A stretch of 64,000 nucleotides of DNA. It comes from Sphingobacterium mizutaii. GTDB lineage: Bacteria; Bacteroidota; Bacteroidia; Sphingobacteriales; Sphingobacteriaceae. This document shows positions 45,601 to 53,152 of this stretch, piece by piece. The position numbers were made by a program, and so were the translations under genes. Where the stretch lies: positions 1,364,001 to 1,428,000 of the forward strand of contig NZ_LT906468.1 in assembly GCF_900187125.1 (NCBI RefSeq), read 5' to 3'. The first letter of the stretch is position 1; each line of letters starts with the position of its first letter. The notes below the pieces were generated by a model that had not been told where the DNA came from, searched no databases, and saw only the letters and a list, made by a program, of their open reading frames with translations.

Positions 45601-47920
45601 ATGTGTTTCTTCCAGTGTCCGACTGAGCAGTTAATGAAATGGTATCCAAACCATATCGATCTTTTTCATAGGCAATGGAAGAATTGGTAACCAATAATGA
45701 CCCATTTAGATTATCTAAATCCAAGCTTTCAAAATCAGCTAAGATTTTACCATGATATCTGACGTCCTGATCCATTAATTTCAAATTCTTGAAATTAATG
45801 CTGTCGATCATCATTTCTGCGTACAATCTCGGGAACTCACCGCGCATATCCGCTTGAATATTGGCATTCAGGTCGATGTTTGGATCCGGACTATTGATGC
45901 TACCAGCGATATCTCCTGAGCGAGCTGTCAGGTCAAATTCGATGTCCTTATAGCTATAGCCCATCGCATCAAAACGGTTAAGCGTTCCTAAAATATCGGC
46001 TTGCATGGTCTTAGGATTCAATCCAGTACCATTAACCTGTGCCTGGGCAGATATATAACCCAATACCGAATCCTGTTTCAGGAACTCACCCAAATTAAAG
46101 TTATCAACCGTTACAAAGGCATTGTAGGTAGTATCTCTACCCATGCTCAACTTTCCATTAACCGTTGCATTCCCTTGCTCGGTTATCAATTTCATGTCGG
46201 TATCAAAACCGTTCATGCCTCCTTTGAAAGTACCCGTCAAGCTTATGTTTCGTGGCAATTGTATACTATCAGGCAATAGGGAAGGAGCGATCAATTGATT
46301 TAAATCATTTCTACCTGTCACCATTTTTTTCAGGTTCAGGTCCAGATACATTTTGTCCACATCAGGAAGTCCCTTGATATGAGCAGTAGCAATAACATGG
46401 GTATTGTTTAAGGTTTTGAACTCAAATCGAGGAATTCGAAGGTCATTCAATTTACCCATCACCTTTCCATCGATATAGAAACGTTTGTTCATTAATGGCT
46501 TCATAACTTCCTCTTTTTCAAGATCAGGAGCTAATAGCCTAATGTCTTTCATATCGATATGGCTCTTTTTGATATTGGCATTGATGCTCATCGTCGCTGG
46601 GTTGTTCGATACAGCATCTAATGAAGGGTAGGAAATAATGATTTCGTCTTGAATCAGCGTATTTGGCGTTTCAAGTAATAGATCCTTGATCGTAGCCCCA
46701 GTATTGGTATAGACAAAGTCTCCCTTCAGCATTTTTAGATCAAAGCCAGAATGATCTTTAACCGTAAATCCTTTCAGATCTCCTGAGATGGAGTCTGAGG
46801 AATAATATAGTTCATCCAAGGCACCAGCAATATCAGTAAGCTTAAGATTAAAATAATCGATTCCTTTGGTCCTGGCTTGATTATCATCTTTGAACCAAAA
46901 ATTGGTCTTTTCAATGGCAAGTTTATCCACCGAAACCTTCCAGTTTACAGAAGAGGTCGTGGTGTCAGCAGTATCATCAAAAGTATGTTCTTGAGTCGTT
47001 TTTCCAAATAAAACCTCTGAATCCGATTGTGAAAGCTTGATTTCTTTCAGCTTTACAATTTCCTTGTTCAGATCAATTTGATCAATGTTACCAGCAAGGT
47101 TCTTAATATCAAACTTGCTCTGCATATTGATCGCCTTATCATCATATCGGATAAAGATATTCTTTAGATCCACAGTCTTGATATCTATACTGGGAAGAAG
47201 AGAACTTTGTTCAACGCTCTGGTTTGTGATACCAAAGTCTGATGCTTTTAAAGAATCCTGGGAGGTAATGACAGCCCATTGCTTGATATCAGCGCTAAGT
47301 CCGTCAATCTTAACATTTGGCATACCAAATGCCATGTTATTGGTCAGGTCAAATTTTGAAACCCGCGTATCAAATTTATTTAAGTAAATATCAGCAGAAG
47401 TACCAATGACATCATCTTTATAGACAAATTTGATCCTTTCAAAAAGGACTTTATCGATGTCAAAAGTCAGTGCCGAGGCAGAATCAGCAGTAGGAGTGCT
47501 TTCCTTTTCAGATGCAAAGGCCGCAACGATATAATCAAAGTTAAAGCTGCTGTCGGGAAGCGTTCTATTGATTTTAGCTGTAATACCCTTTAACTGCAGC
47601 TCATTGATTTCAACGGTGTTTTTCAATAATTTGAACATATTGATATCCACCAAGAGGGACTCGCCGGCTATTAGGGTATCTTTAGATTCATCTGCGAAAA
47701 AGACATCATTCAACTCCAGTTTTTTTGGAAAGTTGATATAGATATGGCCAATATCTACCTGTGTTCCAAGCTTATTTTCTAAATAATTCGAAACCTTGCC
47801 AACCACATAGTTTTGAACTGAAGGTAGACGGATCAGAAAAATTAGAAGTAAAATTAAAGCTATTATGGACCCTATAATCCACAAGACTGTTTTTAATACA
47901 ATTCGACCAAATCTATTCAA
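42617..47920 (-). CDS. tamB: TamB, translocation and assembly module protein
   Basis: A 1767-aa giant of the AsmA/TamB superfamily. One N-terminal helix (about 10-30, VLWIIGSIIALILLLIFLI) anchors it in the inner membrane. The rest is a long beta-taco of repeating strands that crosses the periplasm and can carry lipids. The conserved C-terminal TamB (DUF490) domain spans about 1250-1660 (FTVEKGDYTFSFGPISKDFS, then SALGRFMSANPFE-like segments). The last about 130 residues form a charged, Glu/Lys/Arg-rich tail, longer than in Proteobacteria. It is first of a two-gene operon with tamL. Length is within the Bacteroidota range. Confidence 0.93.
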   Translation of the reverse strand: MNRFGRIVLKTVLWIIGSIIALILLLIFLIRLPSVQNYVVGKVSNYLENKLGTQVDIGHIYINFPKKLELNDVFFADESKDTLIAGESLLVDINMFKLLKNTVEINELQLKGITAKINRTLPDSSFNFDYIVAAFASEKESTPTADSASALTFDIDKVLFERIKFVYKDDVIGTSADIYLNKFDTRVSKFDLTNNMAFGMPNVKIDGLSADIKQWAVITSQDSLKASDFGITNQSVEQSSLLPSIDIKTVDLKNIFIRYDDKAINMQSKFDIKNLAGNIDQIDLNKEIVKLKEIKLSQSDSEVLFGKTTQEHTFDDTADTTTSSVNWKVSVDKLAIEKTNFWFKDDNQARTKGIDYFNLKLTDIAGALDELYYSSDSISGDLKGFTVKDHSGFDLKMLKGDFVYTNTGATIKDLLLETPNTLIQDEIIISYPSLDAVSNNPATMSINANIKKSHIDMKDIRLLAPDLEKEEVMKPLMNKRFYIDGKVMGKLNDLRIPRFEFKTLNNTHVIATAHIKGLPDVDKMYLDLNLKKMVTGRNDLNQLIAPSLLPDSIQLPRNISLTGTFKGGMNGFDTDMKLITEQGNATVNGKLSMGRDTTYNAFVTVDNFNLGEFLKQDSVLGYISAQAQVNGTGLNPKTMQADILGTLNRFDAMGYSYKDIEFDLTARSGDIAGSINSPDPNIDLNANIQADMRGEFPRLYAEMMIDSINFKNLKLMDQDVRYHGKILADFESLDLDNLNGSLLVTNSSIAYEKDRYGLDTISLTAQSDTGRNTLILNSEFLSAHLTGSYKLTELGSSISDIIQTYYNPSGVHTKYEYSPQQFEFSARLYRSRIVRDFLPDLQELQDVTLDGTFNSEDRTLMAKLLAPKVTYAGTEVENVGVDIITADSTLYYNALIGHILVNNIELRNTVISGSVVENNVDFGLWIKDKEDKEQYHLGATMLVGNNSYDLSLKEDGLMLNYEDWDIEPNNVISFGQRGVRATGFVLSNDGQELRIQSQDSTYNAPIDLSFNNFRIETITEMLQSETLKVGGGINGNATVSRFESTPVFVSDLTIDKFFFGTDTIGNVALKVNNIKENTYSADVRITENGNDVHLVGDVISPPEGDMQIDATLNLNPMRMQTIQAFSLGNLRDAQGDLAGTLKITGTTSAPRINGELTFHDAIINASMLNSNMRADNQKIYFNDQGISFRQFNLVDSKNNVARLNGTIKTTTYTDFIFNLNLTTDDFEVMNSTRLDNDLFFGKMYVTSNLRITGDLDKPRIDGNVKANDRTDFNFIVPNDDPGIAQREGVVKFVDKSDTARANVFAQLDSLTTVSSQLSGYDIALNLSTDPDAKFKVILDEGTQDALNIQGVAEINTSIDANEKITMSGTFTVEKGDYTFSFGPISKDFSFQKGSTITWNGDPLDARLDITAVYTGKFATLELVQNQIGSESQNLYKQRVPFNVLLKLTGELFKPQINFDIDLDEQNAIVSQDVVSKVNIALSNMREDPAELNKQVFSLIALGRFMSANPFESLSGGGTEAMVRSTVSSFLTGQLNNLASDLIKGVELDFNLNSEEDYLTGNAETRTDLNVGISKMLFDDRLKITIGSNFEVEGNTRPGEKASNIAGDISLDYQLSKDGRYFARVYRKNQYQATLQGQFVETGIGFIINMSYNRFRELFMNSKALQEYYNTDSRGFRRRFDVERMETDSVYRDSVRMVIRDSLMIHSPEFRKRMEEREKERKQEELKTQPDSTGLPVDSTNRDTSTNTIEPNKSAIKNEEEEGGNNEN

Positions 47921-48391
47921 AGCCTGAAAAATATCCTTTTATAATTAATATTGTATCTCTTACTAACACCTATTAGCTGCATTTGTTTAATAATAAATCA
48001 ATTTAATTGCAGCATAATTTTCCTGCAAATATATAGTTTGAAAAGGAAAATACCCTAGATTTCTTTATTGTCTTTCGGTGAATTAAAGCAAGGAATGTGC
48101 CGTATATTCTATTAATAATCAATTTGTTTACACTAAGTATTTTCATTTATGAATATTGAAAAAACATTCAACTATTGTTTAAAATATTTGAATAATTAAC
48201 ACCTATTATTTCTGTCCAGCTCTTCTGTAATAAAACGAAGGAGGTTACTTTTGTAAAATTTTGATTTTGCTGTAGCGTTTCTCTTTCCATTTGTGATGTC
48301 TGTGCAATATTTTGATTTTAAGCGCCTCCACAGTCGAATAAAAGGAAAGATTTCTTATATTTATCTACCTACATCAATCTAAATTTTAAAC
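47921..48391. other. Intergenic region between divergent tamB and the Dabb lipoprotein
   Basis: An AT-rich 471-nt region without a gene. On the + strand TACTTTTG (48246-48253) is an exact -7 element about 140 nt before the Dabb start codon, implying a long leader. ATTAGCTGCAT and ATTGCAGCATAAT near 47972-48016 form a loose inverted repeat. I see nothing else. Confidence 0.45.
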
Positions 48392-48868
48392 ATGAAAAGA
48401 AAAAACTTCATCACAACAATTCTAGTCGGAGCAAGTTCAGGAGCGTTATTGAGCTCATGTGCCAATGAGTCTTCTAATGCAAGCAATACTAGCACTGCCG
48501 ATTCTACTGGGGCAGCAACTGCTCCTGAGGCCGCTGCTCAAACAGAGGAACTTGGAGCCGGGCTTATTGTCCACAATGTGTTCTTTTGGCTAAAAGAGGG
48601 GATCACTGCAGAAGAAGAGAAAGATTTTATGAATTTTTTTGAAGAACTAAAGAAAGTTCCTGGACCAAAAGCATTGAGATTTGGAAAACCAGCACCTACC
48701 ACTCCTCGGGATGTCGTAGACAACTCATTTTCCTACTATTTGTTGGTGACCTTTAATACCATGGACGATATCAATACCTACGAACATCACCAAATTCACC
48801 TTGATGCTGTAGATAAATTCAGTAAATATTGGACTAAGGTTCAGGTGAAAGATGCTATTCTGATGTAA
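48392..48868 (+). CDS. Dabb-domain lipoprotein
   Basis: A 158-aa protein. A lipoprotein signal (SSGALLSSC) leads to a Ser/Thr/Ala linker (about 24-50) and a Dabb (stress-responsive alpha/beta barrel) domain: LIVHNVFFWLKEGITAEEEK, FFEELKKVPGPKALRFGKPA, DNSFSYYLLVTFNTMDD and HHQIHLDAVDKF. Dabb domains dimerise into a ferredoxin-like barrel. Some are enzymes, but most exported ones have unknown roles. The start of the mature part (RKNFITTILVGASSGALLSS) resembles a twin-arginine-like secretion start but has only one Arg and a Lys. It is monocistronic with a strong terminator. Confidence 0.85.
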   Translation: MKRKNFITTILVGASSGALLSSCANESSNASNTSTADSTGAATAPEAAAQTEELGAGLIVHNVFFWLKEGITAEEEKDFMNFFEELKKVPGPKALRFGKPAPTTPRDVVDNSFSYYLLVTFNTMDDINTYEHHQIHLDAVDKFSKYWTKVQVKDAILM

Positions 48869-48887
48869 TCTTTCCGATAAAAATATA

Positions 48888-48921
48888 AAAGAGGCCGTTG
48901 GATTTCCCCAGCGGCCTCTTT
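48888..48921. terminator. Bidirectional terminator between the Dabb and DUF4342 genes
   Basis: AAAGAGGCCG (48888-48897) pairs with the CGGCCTCTTT arm ending at 48921 around a T/C-rich loop. It serves both convergent genes. Confidence 0.85.
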
Positions 48922-48944
48922 CGTTCAGTAAAAAATCTAAGAAA

Positions 48945-49259
48945 TTAGTGTACTTCAATATCCGTACTTTGTGTGTTTTCTTCTGTTTTAGCAGCATCAG
49001 TAGGGTCTTTATCTTCTGGCTTATCGCTGCGTTCCACAGTGATTTTGCATTCAGTCAATAAAGCCGCAATAGCGCCTACTGCTGCAAATATTGGAGCTAA
49101 TACCACTCCGATTACGCCTAAGGTTACTGGAAAGCTCATGATGTCTTTTCCATGTTTATCGGCGATGCTGATCTTCGTTACGTTTCCTTCAGCGATTAAA
49201 TCCTTGATCCTTTTTAATAAGTTCTCCCCTGTTACTGAGAATGTTTCTTTAATTGACAT
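48945..49259 (-). CDS. DUF4342 family protein
   Basis: A 104-aa protein with the DUF4342 pattern: VTGENLLKRIKDLIAEGNVT (helix), KISIADKHGKDIMSFPVTLG, then the hydrophobic segment VIGVVLAPIFAAVGAIAALL, and TECKITVERSD. The acidic, Thr-rich tail (EDKDPTDAAKTEENTQSTD) is low complexity. One membrane-inserting helix is likely. The function of the family is not known. It sits alone between two convergent or opposed units. Confidence 0.8.
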   Translation of the reverse strand: MSIKETFSVTGENLLKRIKDLIAEGNVTKISIADKHGKDIMSFPVTLGVIGVVLAPIFAAVGAIAALLTECKITVERSDKPEDKDPTDAAKTEENTQSTDIEVH

Positions 49260-49416
49260 AGTTGTTCGTTTTTATTTGATATACAATTTGTTGTTAACTT
49301 ATTTTTGTTAATCAAAGATAAGACTTGTACAACGTTCTCTGTTAAGAGATTAGGTCAATCGATATATATTTTCGGTAACTGCCAATAAATAATCGGTGAA
49401 TTTTCCAAACCGATAC

Positions 49417-50205
49417 TTACTTGCTGATCTCTTGGATGATGACCACAATCCCCATCAATAGAACAAACCAACCGAAAGCAGGTTTCAATTTTTTTCCATC
49501 AATCTTCTGGCTCAATTTGGAGCCGATCAAAATGCCTGTAATTGCAATTCCGGAAAGGGTCAATAGAAAGGTCCAGTTGATTAAATGGAAATCTAATTTT
49601 CCGATAAATCCAAAAAGTGAATTGGCCGCTATGATCAATAGGGAAGTACCCACTGCTTTCTTCATGGGCATTTGATTAAAGATAATCAAGGCAGGAATAA
49701 TTAGGAATCCGCCTCCAGCACCTACTAATCCGCTGATAAATCCTACCGCAGCTCCTTGAAAGACTAATGGTAGAACACTACGTTGACTTATTTTCTTGGA
49801 TTCATCAACCTGATTCCCTTTTATCATTTTTAATGCTGCAAATAACATCAGGATAGCGAATAGAAGCATGATCCCCATGTTTTTTGTTATTTCAAAGCTG
49901 CCGATCTGGAATAAGTGATTAGGAATTGCCTCGATGATGTATAATCGGGTCAGGAAAACCGTAATAATGGAGGGTAAACCAAAATACAGGGCTGTTTGGA
50001 AGTCCACCAAATTATTCCTGAAATATGGAACTGCACCCACAGCAGAGGTGGAGCCAACAATGAATAAGGAGTAGGAGGTAGCCAACAATGGGTCTATTTG
50101 AAATAAATAAACTAAAACAGGGACGGTTAAAATACTGCCACCACCACCAATCAATCCAAGTGAAATACCTATCCCAATCGACGCTATATATCCTAAAAAC
50201 TCCAT
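49417..50205 (-). CDS. TauE/SafE family sulfite/sulfur-compound exporter
   Basis: A 262-aa membrane protein with about eight helices. The two family repeats are visible: SLGLIGGGGSILTVPVLVYL at the N-terminus and FISGLVGAGGGFLIIPALII in the middle, followed by KKAVGTSLLIIAANSLFGFI. The family moves sulfite, sulfoacetate or other small sulfur compounds. I chose ATG 50205; an upstream TTG is less likely. It diverges from the YeeE-type genes. Its promoter has the GTAAC-N4-GTAAC site 22 nt before a GAACTTTG -7 element, as the other promoters of the sulfur regulon do. Confidence 0.88.
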   Translation of the reverse strand: MEFLGYIASIGIGISLGLIGGGGSILTVPVLVYLFQIDPLLATSYSLFIVGSTSAVGAVPYFRNNLVDFQTALYFGLPSIITVFLTRLYIIEAIPNHLFQIGSFEITKNMGIMLLFAILMLFAALKMIKGNQVDESKKISQRSVLPLVFQGAAVGFISGLVGAGGGFLIIPALIIFNQMPMKKAVGTSLLIIAANSLFGFIGKLDFHLINWTFLLTLSGIAITGILIGSKLSQKIDGKKLKPAFGWFVLLMGIVVIIQEISK

Positions 50206-50223
50206 AAATAAATTTTTCTTCCA

Positions 50224-50267
50224 CAAAGTTCCGGGAAAGTTTTTTTGGAGTTAGTTACATTAGTTAC
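50224..50267 (-). promoter_or_regulatory. Activator site and -7 element of tauE
   Basis: On the minus strand GTAAC-TAAT-GTAAC (50267-50254), exactly 22 nt, then GAACTTTG (50231-50224). The -7 element has one mismatch to TAnnTTTG. There is no -33 TTTG. Confidence 0.72.
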
Positions 50268-50299
50268 ATAGCTATGAAGCAGTTTTGCACAGGTATTGA

Positions 50300-50343
50300 G
50301 TAACTTTGGTTACTAAAAGACTTTTTTTAAGACCGTACTTTTG
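50300..50343 (+). promoter_or_regulatory. Activator site and -7 element of the YeeE operon
   Basis: GTAAC-TTTG-GTTAC (50300-50313), a perfect palindrome, exactly 22 nt, then TACTTTTG (50336-50343), an exact TAnnTTTG. The leader to ATG 50365 is about 17 nt. It sits back to back with the tauE promoter. Confidence 0.75.
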
Positions 50344-50364
50344 CAGAAAATTTATTTAACGACT

Positions 50365-50913
50365 ATGGATTTATTAATGGGGCCTTGGCCCTGGTACGTC
50401 GGCGGCTCACTAGTCGCCCTTATTATGCTGGCTTTAATTTTACTAGGTAGAACTTTTGGATTTTCATCCAATTTCAGAAACATCTGCGCTGTCCTTGGGG
50501 CAGGCAATTCCTGTAGCTTTTTTAAATTTGATTGGAGAACACAGATGTGGAACCTGTTGTTCCTGCTAGGTTCCGTGATTGGTGGCTTTCTTGCTGCTCA
50601 TTTTCTTTCCGACAACCAAATTCCTCAAATTTCCGAACAAACAGTGACAGATTTAAAGGAACTAGGAATTGAAAGTGCAGGAGCAGCTTACTCCCCAACC
50701 GAAATCTTCGAAACCATCAACGCGAAAAATATCGCCATCCTTGCAATTGGAGGTTTATTGATCGGTTTCGGAACGAGGTATGCAGGCGGTTGTACTTCCG
50801 GACATGCTATCTCGGGCCTCAGTGATCTACAATGGCCATCTTTGATTGCTGTTGTTGGCTTTTTTATCGGTGGACTGGTCATGGTTCATCTATTATTTCC
50901 CCTTATTTTTTAA
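50365..50913 (+). CDS. YeeE/YedE family thiosulfate-type transporter, first half
   Basis: A 182-aa membrane protein with about five helices. It has the family signature [20 protein letters not shown], whose Cys is the thiol that relays thiosulfate in YeeE, and a further Cys in [11 protein letters not shown]. Full-length YeeE is about 350 aa, so this protein and the next (50917) are probably the two halves of one transporter, encoded 3 nt apart. I chose ATG 50365; the TTG at 50341 would put the -7 element inside the gene. Confidence 0.88.
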   Translation: MDLLMGPWPWYVGGSLVALIMLALILLGRTFGFSSNFRNICAVLGAGNSCSFFKFDWRTQMWNLLFLLGSVIGGFLAAHFLSDNQIPQISEQTVTDLKELGIESAGAAYSPTEIFETINAKNIAILAIGGLLIGFGTRYAGGCTSGHAISGLSDLQWPSLIAVVGFFIGGLVMVHLLFPLIF

Positions 50914-50916
50914 GAC

Positions 50917-51330
50917 ATGAAAAAATTAATATTTATATTATTAGGCGTAGCTTTTGGTGTTGTCATGTATAAAGCCGAGGCTGCCTCATGGTTTCGTATC
51001 TATGAAATGTTCAGTTTCCAATCTTTTCACATGTATGGATTTATGGCAACTGCCTTATTGATCGGCCTTCCTGCAGTACAATATCTGAAACGAAAGAAAG
51101 TAAAGGATGTAAATGGCGATTCGGTATCTATTACACCTAAAGCCAAATCCATTCCTAGGTACCTTATTGGTGGTATTATCTTTGGACTTGGTTGGGCATT
51201 GGTAGGTGCATGTCCAGGACCAGTTTTTGTGTTGATCGGTTCAGGTTTGTATAGCATGTTGATCGTGGCTGCTTTCGCTGTTCTAGGGACCTATATATAT
51301 GGTCTTGTAAGAGAGAAATTGCCTCATTAA
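50917..51330 (+). CDS. DUF6691 / YeeE-YedE family transporter, second half
   Basis: A 137-aa membrane protein with about four helices. The signature GGIIFGLGWALVGACPGPVF includes the family Cys in GACPGP, which lies on the substrate path in YeeE. The gene begins 3 nt after its partner and should be translationally coupled to it. Together they should take up thiosulfate or another sulfane-sulfur compound from the periplasm, for use by the rhodanese encoded next. Confidence 0.85.
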   Translation: MKKLIFILLGVAFGVVMYKAEAASWFRIYEMFSFQSFHMYGFMATALLIGLPAVQYLKRKKVKDVNGDSVSITPKAKSIPRYLIGGIIFGLGWALVGACPGPVFVLIGSGLYSMLIVAAFAVLGTYIYGLVREKLPH

Positions 51331-51341
51331 CAAATTGATGT

Positions 51342-51385
51342 GTAACAAAAGTAACGGATACTGGTATTTGATTGGCCTAACTTTG
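51342..51385 (+). promoter_or_regulatory. Internal activator site and -7 element before the rhodanese gene
   Basis: GTAAC-AAAA-GTAAC (51342-51355), exactly 22 nt, then TAACTTTG (51378-51385), an exact TAnnTTTG. It begins 12 nt after the preceding stop codon, so the rhodanese and MBL genes have their own regulated start as well as read-through. Confidence 0.72.
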
Positions 51386-51403
51386 TTGTATAAAATTATT
51401 GAT

Positions 51404-51712
51404 ATGATAAAATTATTAACAGTTCCAGAGTTTAAGGCTCAAATAAAAAATAACGACGTTCAACTACTTGATGTTAGAACAGAAATGGAATACGCATTAG
51501 GCAAGATTGATGGCTCTACTTTAATTAATGTACAGTCTTCTGATTTTATGGATCAAGCAAAAAAGTACATTAACTTTCAAAAACCAATCTATATCTATTG
51601 CCGTTCTGGAGCACGCTCGCACATGGCGGCCAAGATATTGGAAAACATGGGCGCAAAAGAAATTTTCGATCTACAAGGAGGATTTTTATCTTGGGCGCAA
51701 AACAATAAATAA
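51404..51712 (+). CDS. Single-domain rhodanese
   Basis: A 102-aa sulfurtransferase. The active-site loop IYCRSGARSHMAAKIL has the catalytic Cys in CRSGAR, the six-residue loop typical of sulfane-sulfur transferases, preceded by the conserved LLDVRTEMEYALGKIDGSTL. It moves sulfur from thiosulfate or persulfides to an acceptor such as a thiol. I chose ATG 51404, because the -7 element at 51378-51385 would lie inside a longer form. It lies between the transporter pair and the persulfide dioxygenase-like gene, an order consistent with a sulfur oxidation route. Confidence 0.92.
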   Translation: MIKLLTVPEFKAQIKNNDVQLLDVRTEMEYALGKIDGSTLINVQSSDFMDQAKKYINFQKPIYIYCRSGARSHMAAKILENMGAKEIFDLQGGFLSWAQNNK

Positions 51713-51761
51713 GAAACATTAACTTAACAGAATTATAAATTTAATATTTTAAAAAAATACT

Positions 51762-53141
51762 ATGTTTTTTCAACAAGTTTATGATAAAACCTTAGCTCAA
51801 GCCAGTTTCTTTATTGGCTGTCAAGCTAAAAACGAAGCGATTGTAATTGATGCAAAGAGGGATATTGATTCCTATTTGGAAATTGCAAAGCAAAATAACA
51901 TGAAGATTACGCACATTGCTGAAACACATATTCATGCCGACTTCCTAGCAGGTTCTCGCGAACTGGCTGAAGTAACGGGTGCTAAATTATATCTTTCTGA
52001 TGAAGGTGGTGAGAATTGGCAATATGAATTCCCTCATGTTGGCCTAAAAGAGGGAGATGTCATCAATGTGGGTAACCTGAGCTTAAAAGTTATGCATACT
52101 CCAGGACATACTCCTGAAAGTATCAGCTTCCTGTTGACAGACCATCCTGCATCCGAAGAGCCCGTAATGATCTTCACTGGTGACTTTGTTTTCGTAGGCG
52201 ATATCGGTAGACCTGACCTTTTAGAAGAGGCGGCGGGTCTGGTTGGTACTAAGGAAATTGGTGCTCAGCAGATGTTTGAATCCTTGAAAAAATTTGCCGC
52301 ATTACCAGATTACGTTCAGGTATGGCCCGGTCATGGTGCTGGATCTGCCTGTGGTAAAGCTTTAGGTGCTGTACCTAGCAGTACAGTTGGATATGAAAAG
52401 ATCAGAAACTGGGCTTTCCAATTCGGCGATGACTACGAAGGCTTCAAAAATTACTTGTTGAGCGATCAACCTGAAGCCCCGGTGTACTTTGCCATGATGA
52501 AGAAATTGAACAAAGTAGACAGACCTCTTTTGGTTGAAGTGCCAGAGCACCCAACATTATCGGTTGAAGAGGTTGAAAAGATGGATGATATCACCTTAAT
52601 AGATACCCGTCATAAAACTGAATTTGCTAAAGGTCACTTAAAGGACGCTATCAATATCCAAAACAATAATTCCCTGGCAAACTGGGCAGGATGGATGATT
52701 GGCTATGATGAAAACATGGTCATGATAGCAGACGAAGGTAACCAAGAAGAAATTACAAGAAAATTAATGCGTATCGGATTAGATAATATCAAAGGCTTTG
52801 TGACTGATTTGGATTCTGCTGAATTGGAAAAAACCAAGCTTGTCGGTGCCGATACTGTGGAAGCAATGAAAGATAATTCAGATACCGTATTGTTGGATGT
52901 TCGTGGAATCTCTGAATTCAAAGCTGAACATATACCAGGAGCTGAACATCGCTTTGTTGGTTCTTTTAGAAAGAAATTACCAACCGATATCAAAGATAAA
53001 AAGATCATTATTCAATGTCAATCTGGAGACAGAGCTACTATTGCGGCTTCTTACCTAGAAAAAAATGGTTTCAACCAAGTTTATAACTATGCCGGAAGTT
53101 TTATAGACTGGAAAAATCAAGGTAAAGAAACAACAAAATAG
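51762..53141 (+). CDS. MBL-fold persulfide dioxygenase-like protein fused to two rhodanese domains
   Basis: A 459-aa cytoplasmic fusion. The metallo-beta-lactamase domain (about 1-240) has THIHADFLAG, MHTPGHTPESI, TGDFVFVGDIGRPDL and VWPGHGAGSACGKA, the layout of ETHE1/CstB persulfide dioxygenases, which oxidise glutathione or other persulfides to sulfite with one Fe(II). The first rhodanese (about 265-350) has ADEGNQ where an active loop has C-x-x-G, so its catalytic Cys is replaced by Ala. The second (about 365-455) has the intact loop CQSGDRA. One dead and one live rhodanese match CstB-type enzymes. The rhodanese just upstream could hand it persulfide. It is followed 11 nt later by the Crp/Fnr regulator. 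Confidence 0.92.
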   Translation: MFFQQVYDKTLAQASFFIGCQAKNEAIVIDAKRDIDSYLEIAKQNNMKITHIAETHIHADFLAGSRELAEVTGAKLYLSDEGGENWQYEFPHVGLKEGDVINVGNLSLKVMHTPGHTPESISFLLTDHPASEEPVMIFTGDFVFVGDIGRPDLLEEAAGLVGTKEIGAQQMFESLKKFAALPDYVQVWPGHGAGSACGKALGAVPSSTVGYEKIRNWAFQFGDDYEGFKNYLLSDQPEAPVYFAMMKKLNKVDRPLLVEVPEHPTLSVEEVEKMDDITLIDTRHKTEFAKGHLKDAINIQNNNSLANWAGWMIGYDENMVMIADEGNQEEITRKLMRIGLDNIKGFVTDLDSAELEKTKLVGADTVEAMKDNSDTVLLDVRGISEFKAEHIPGAEHRFVGSFRKKLPTDIKDKKIIIQCQSGDRATIAASYLEKNGFNQVYNYAGSFIDWKNQGKETTK

Positions 53142-53152
53142 TATATTTGAGT

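Noticed and set aside
48244-48257. GTTAC-TTTT-GTAAA as a regulon site before the Dabb gene
   Set aside because: It overlaps the -7 element itself and does not follow the 22-nt rule.
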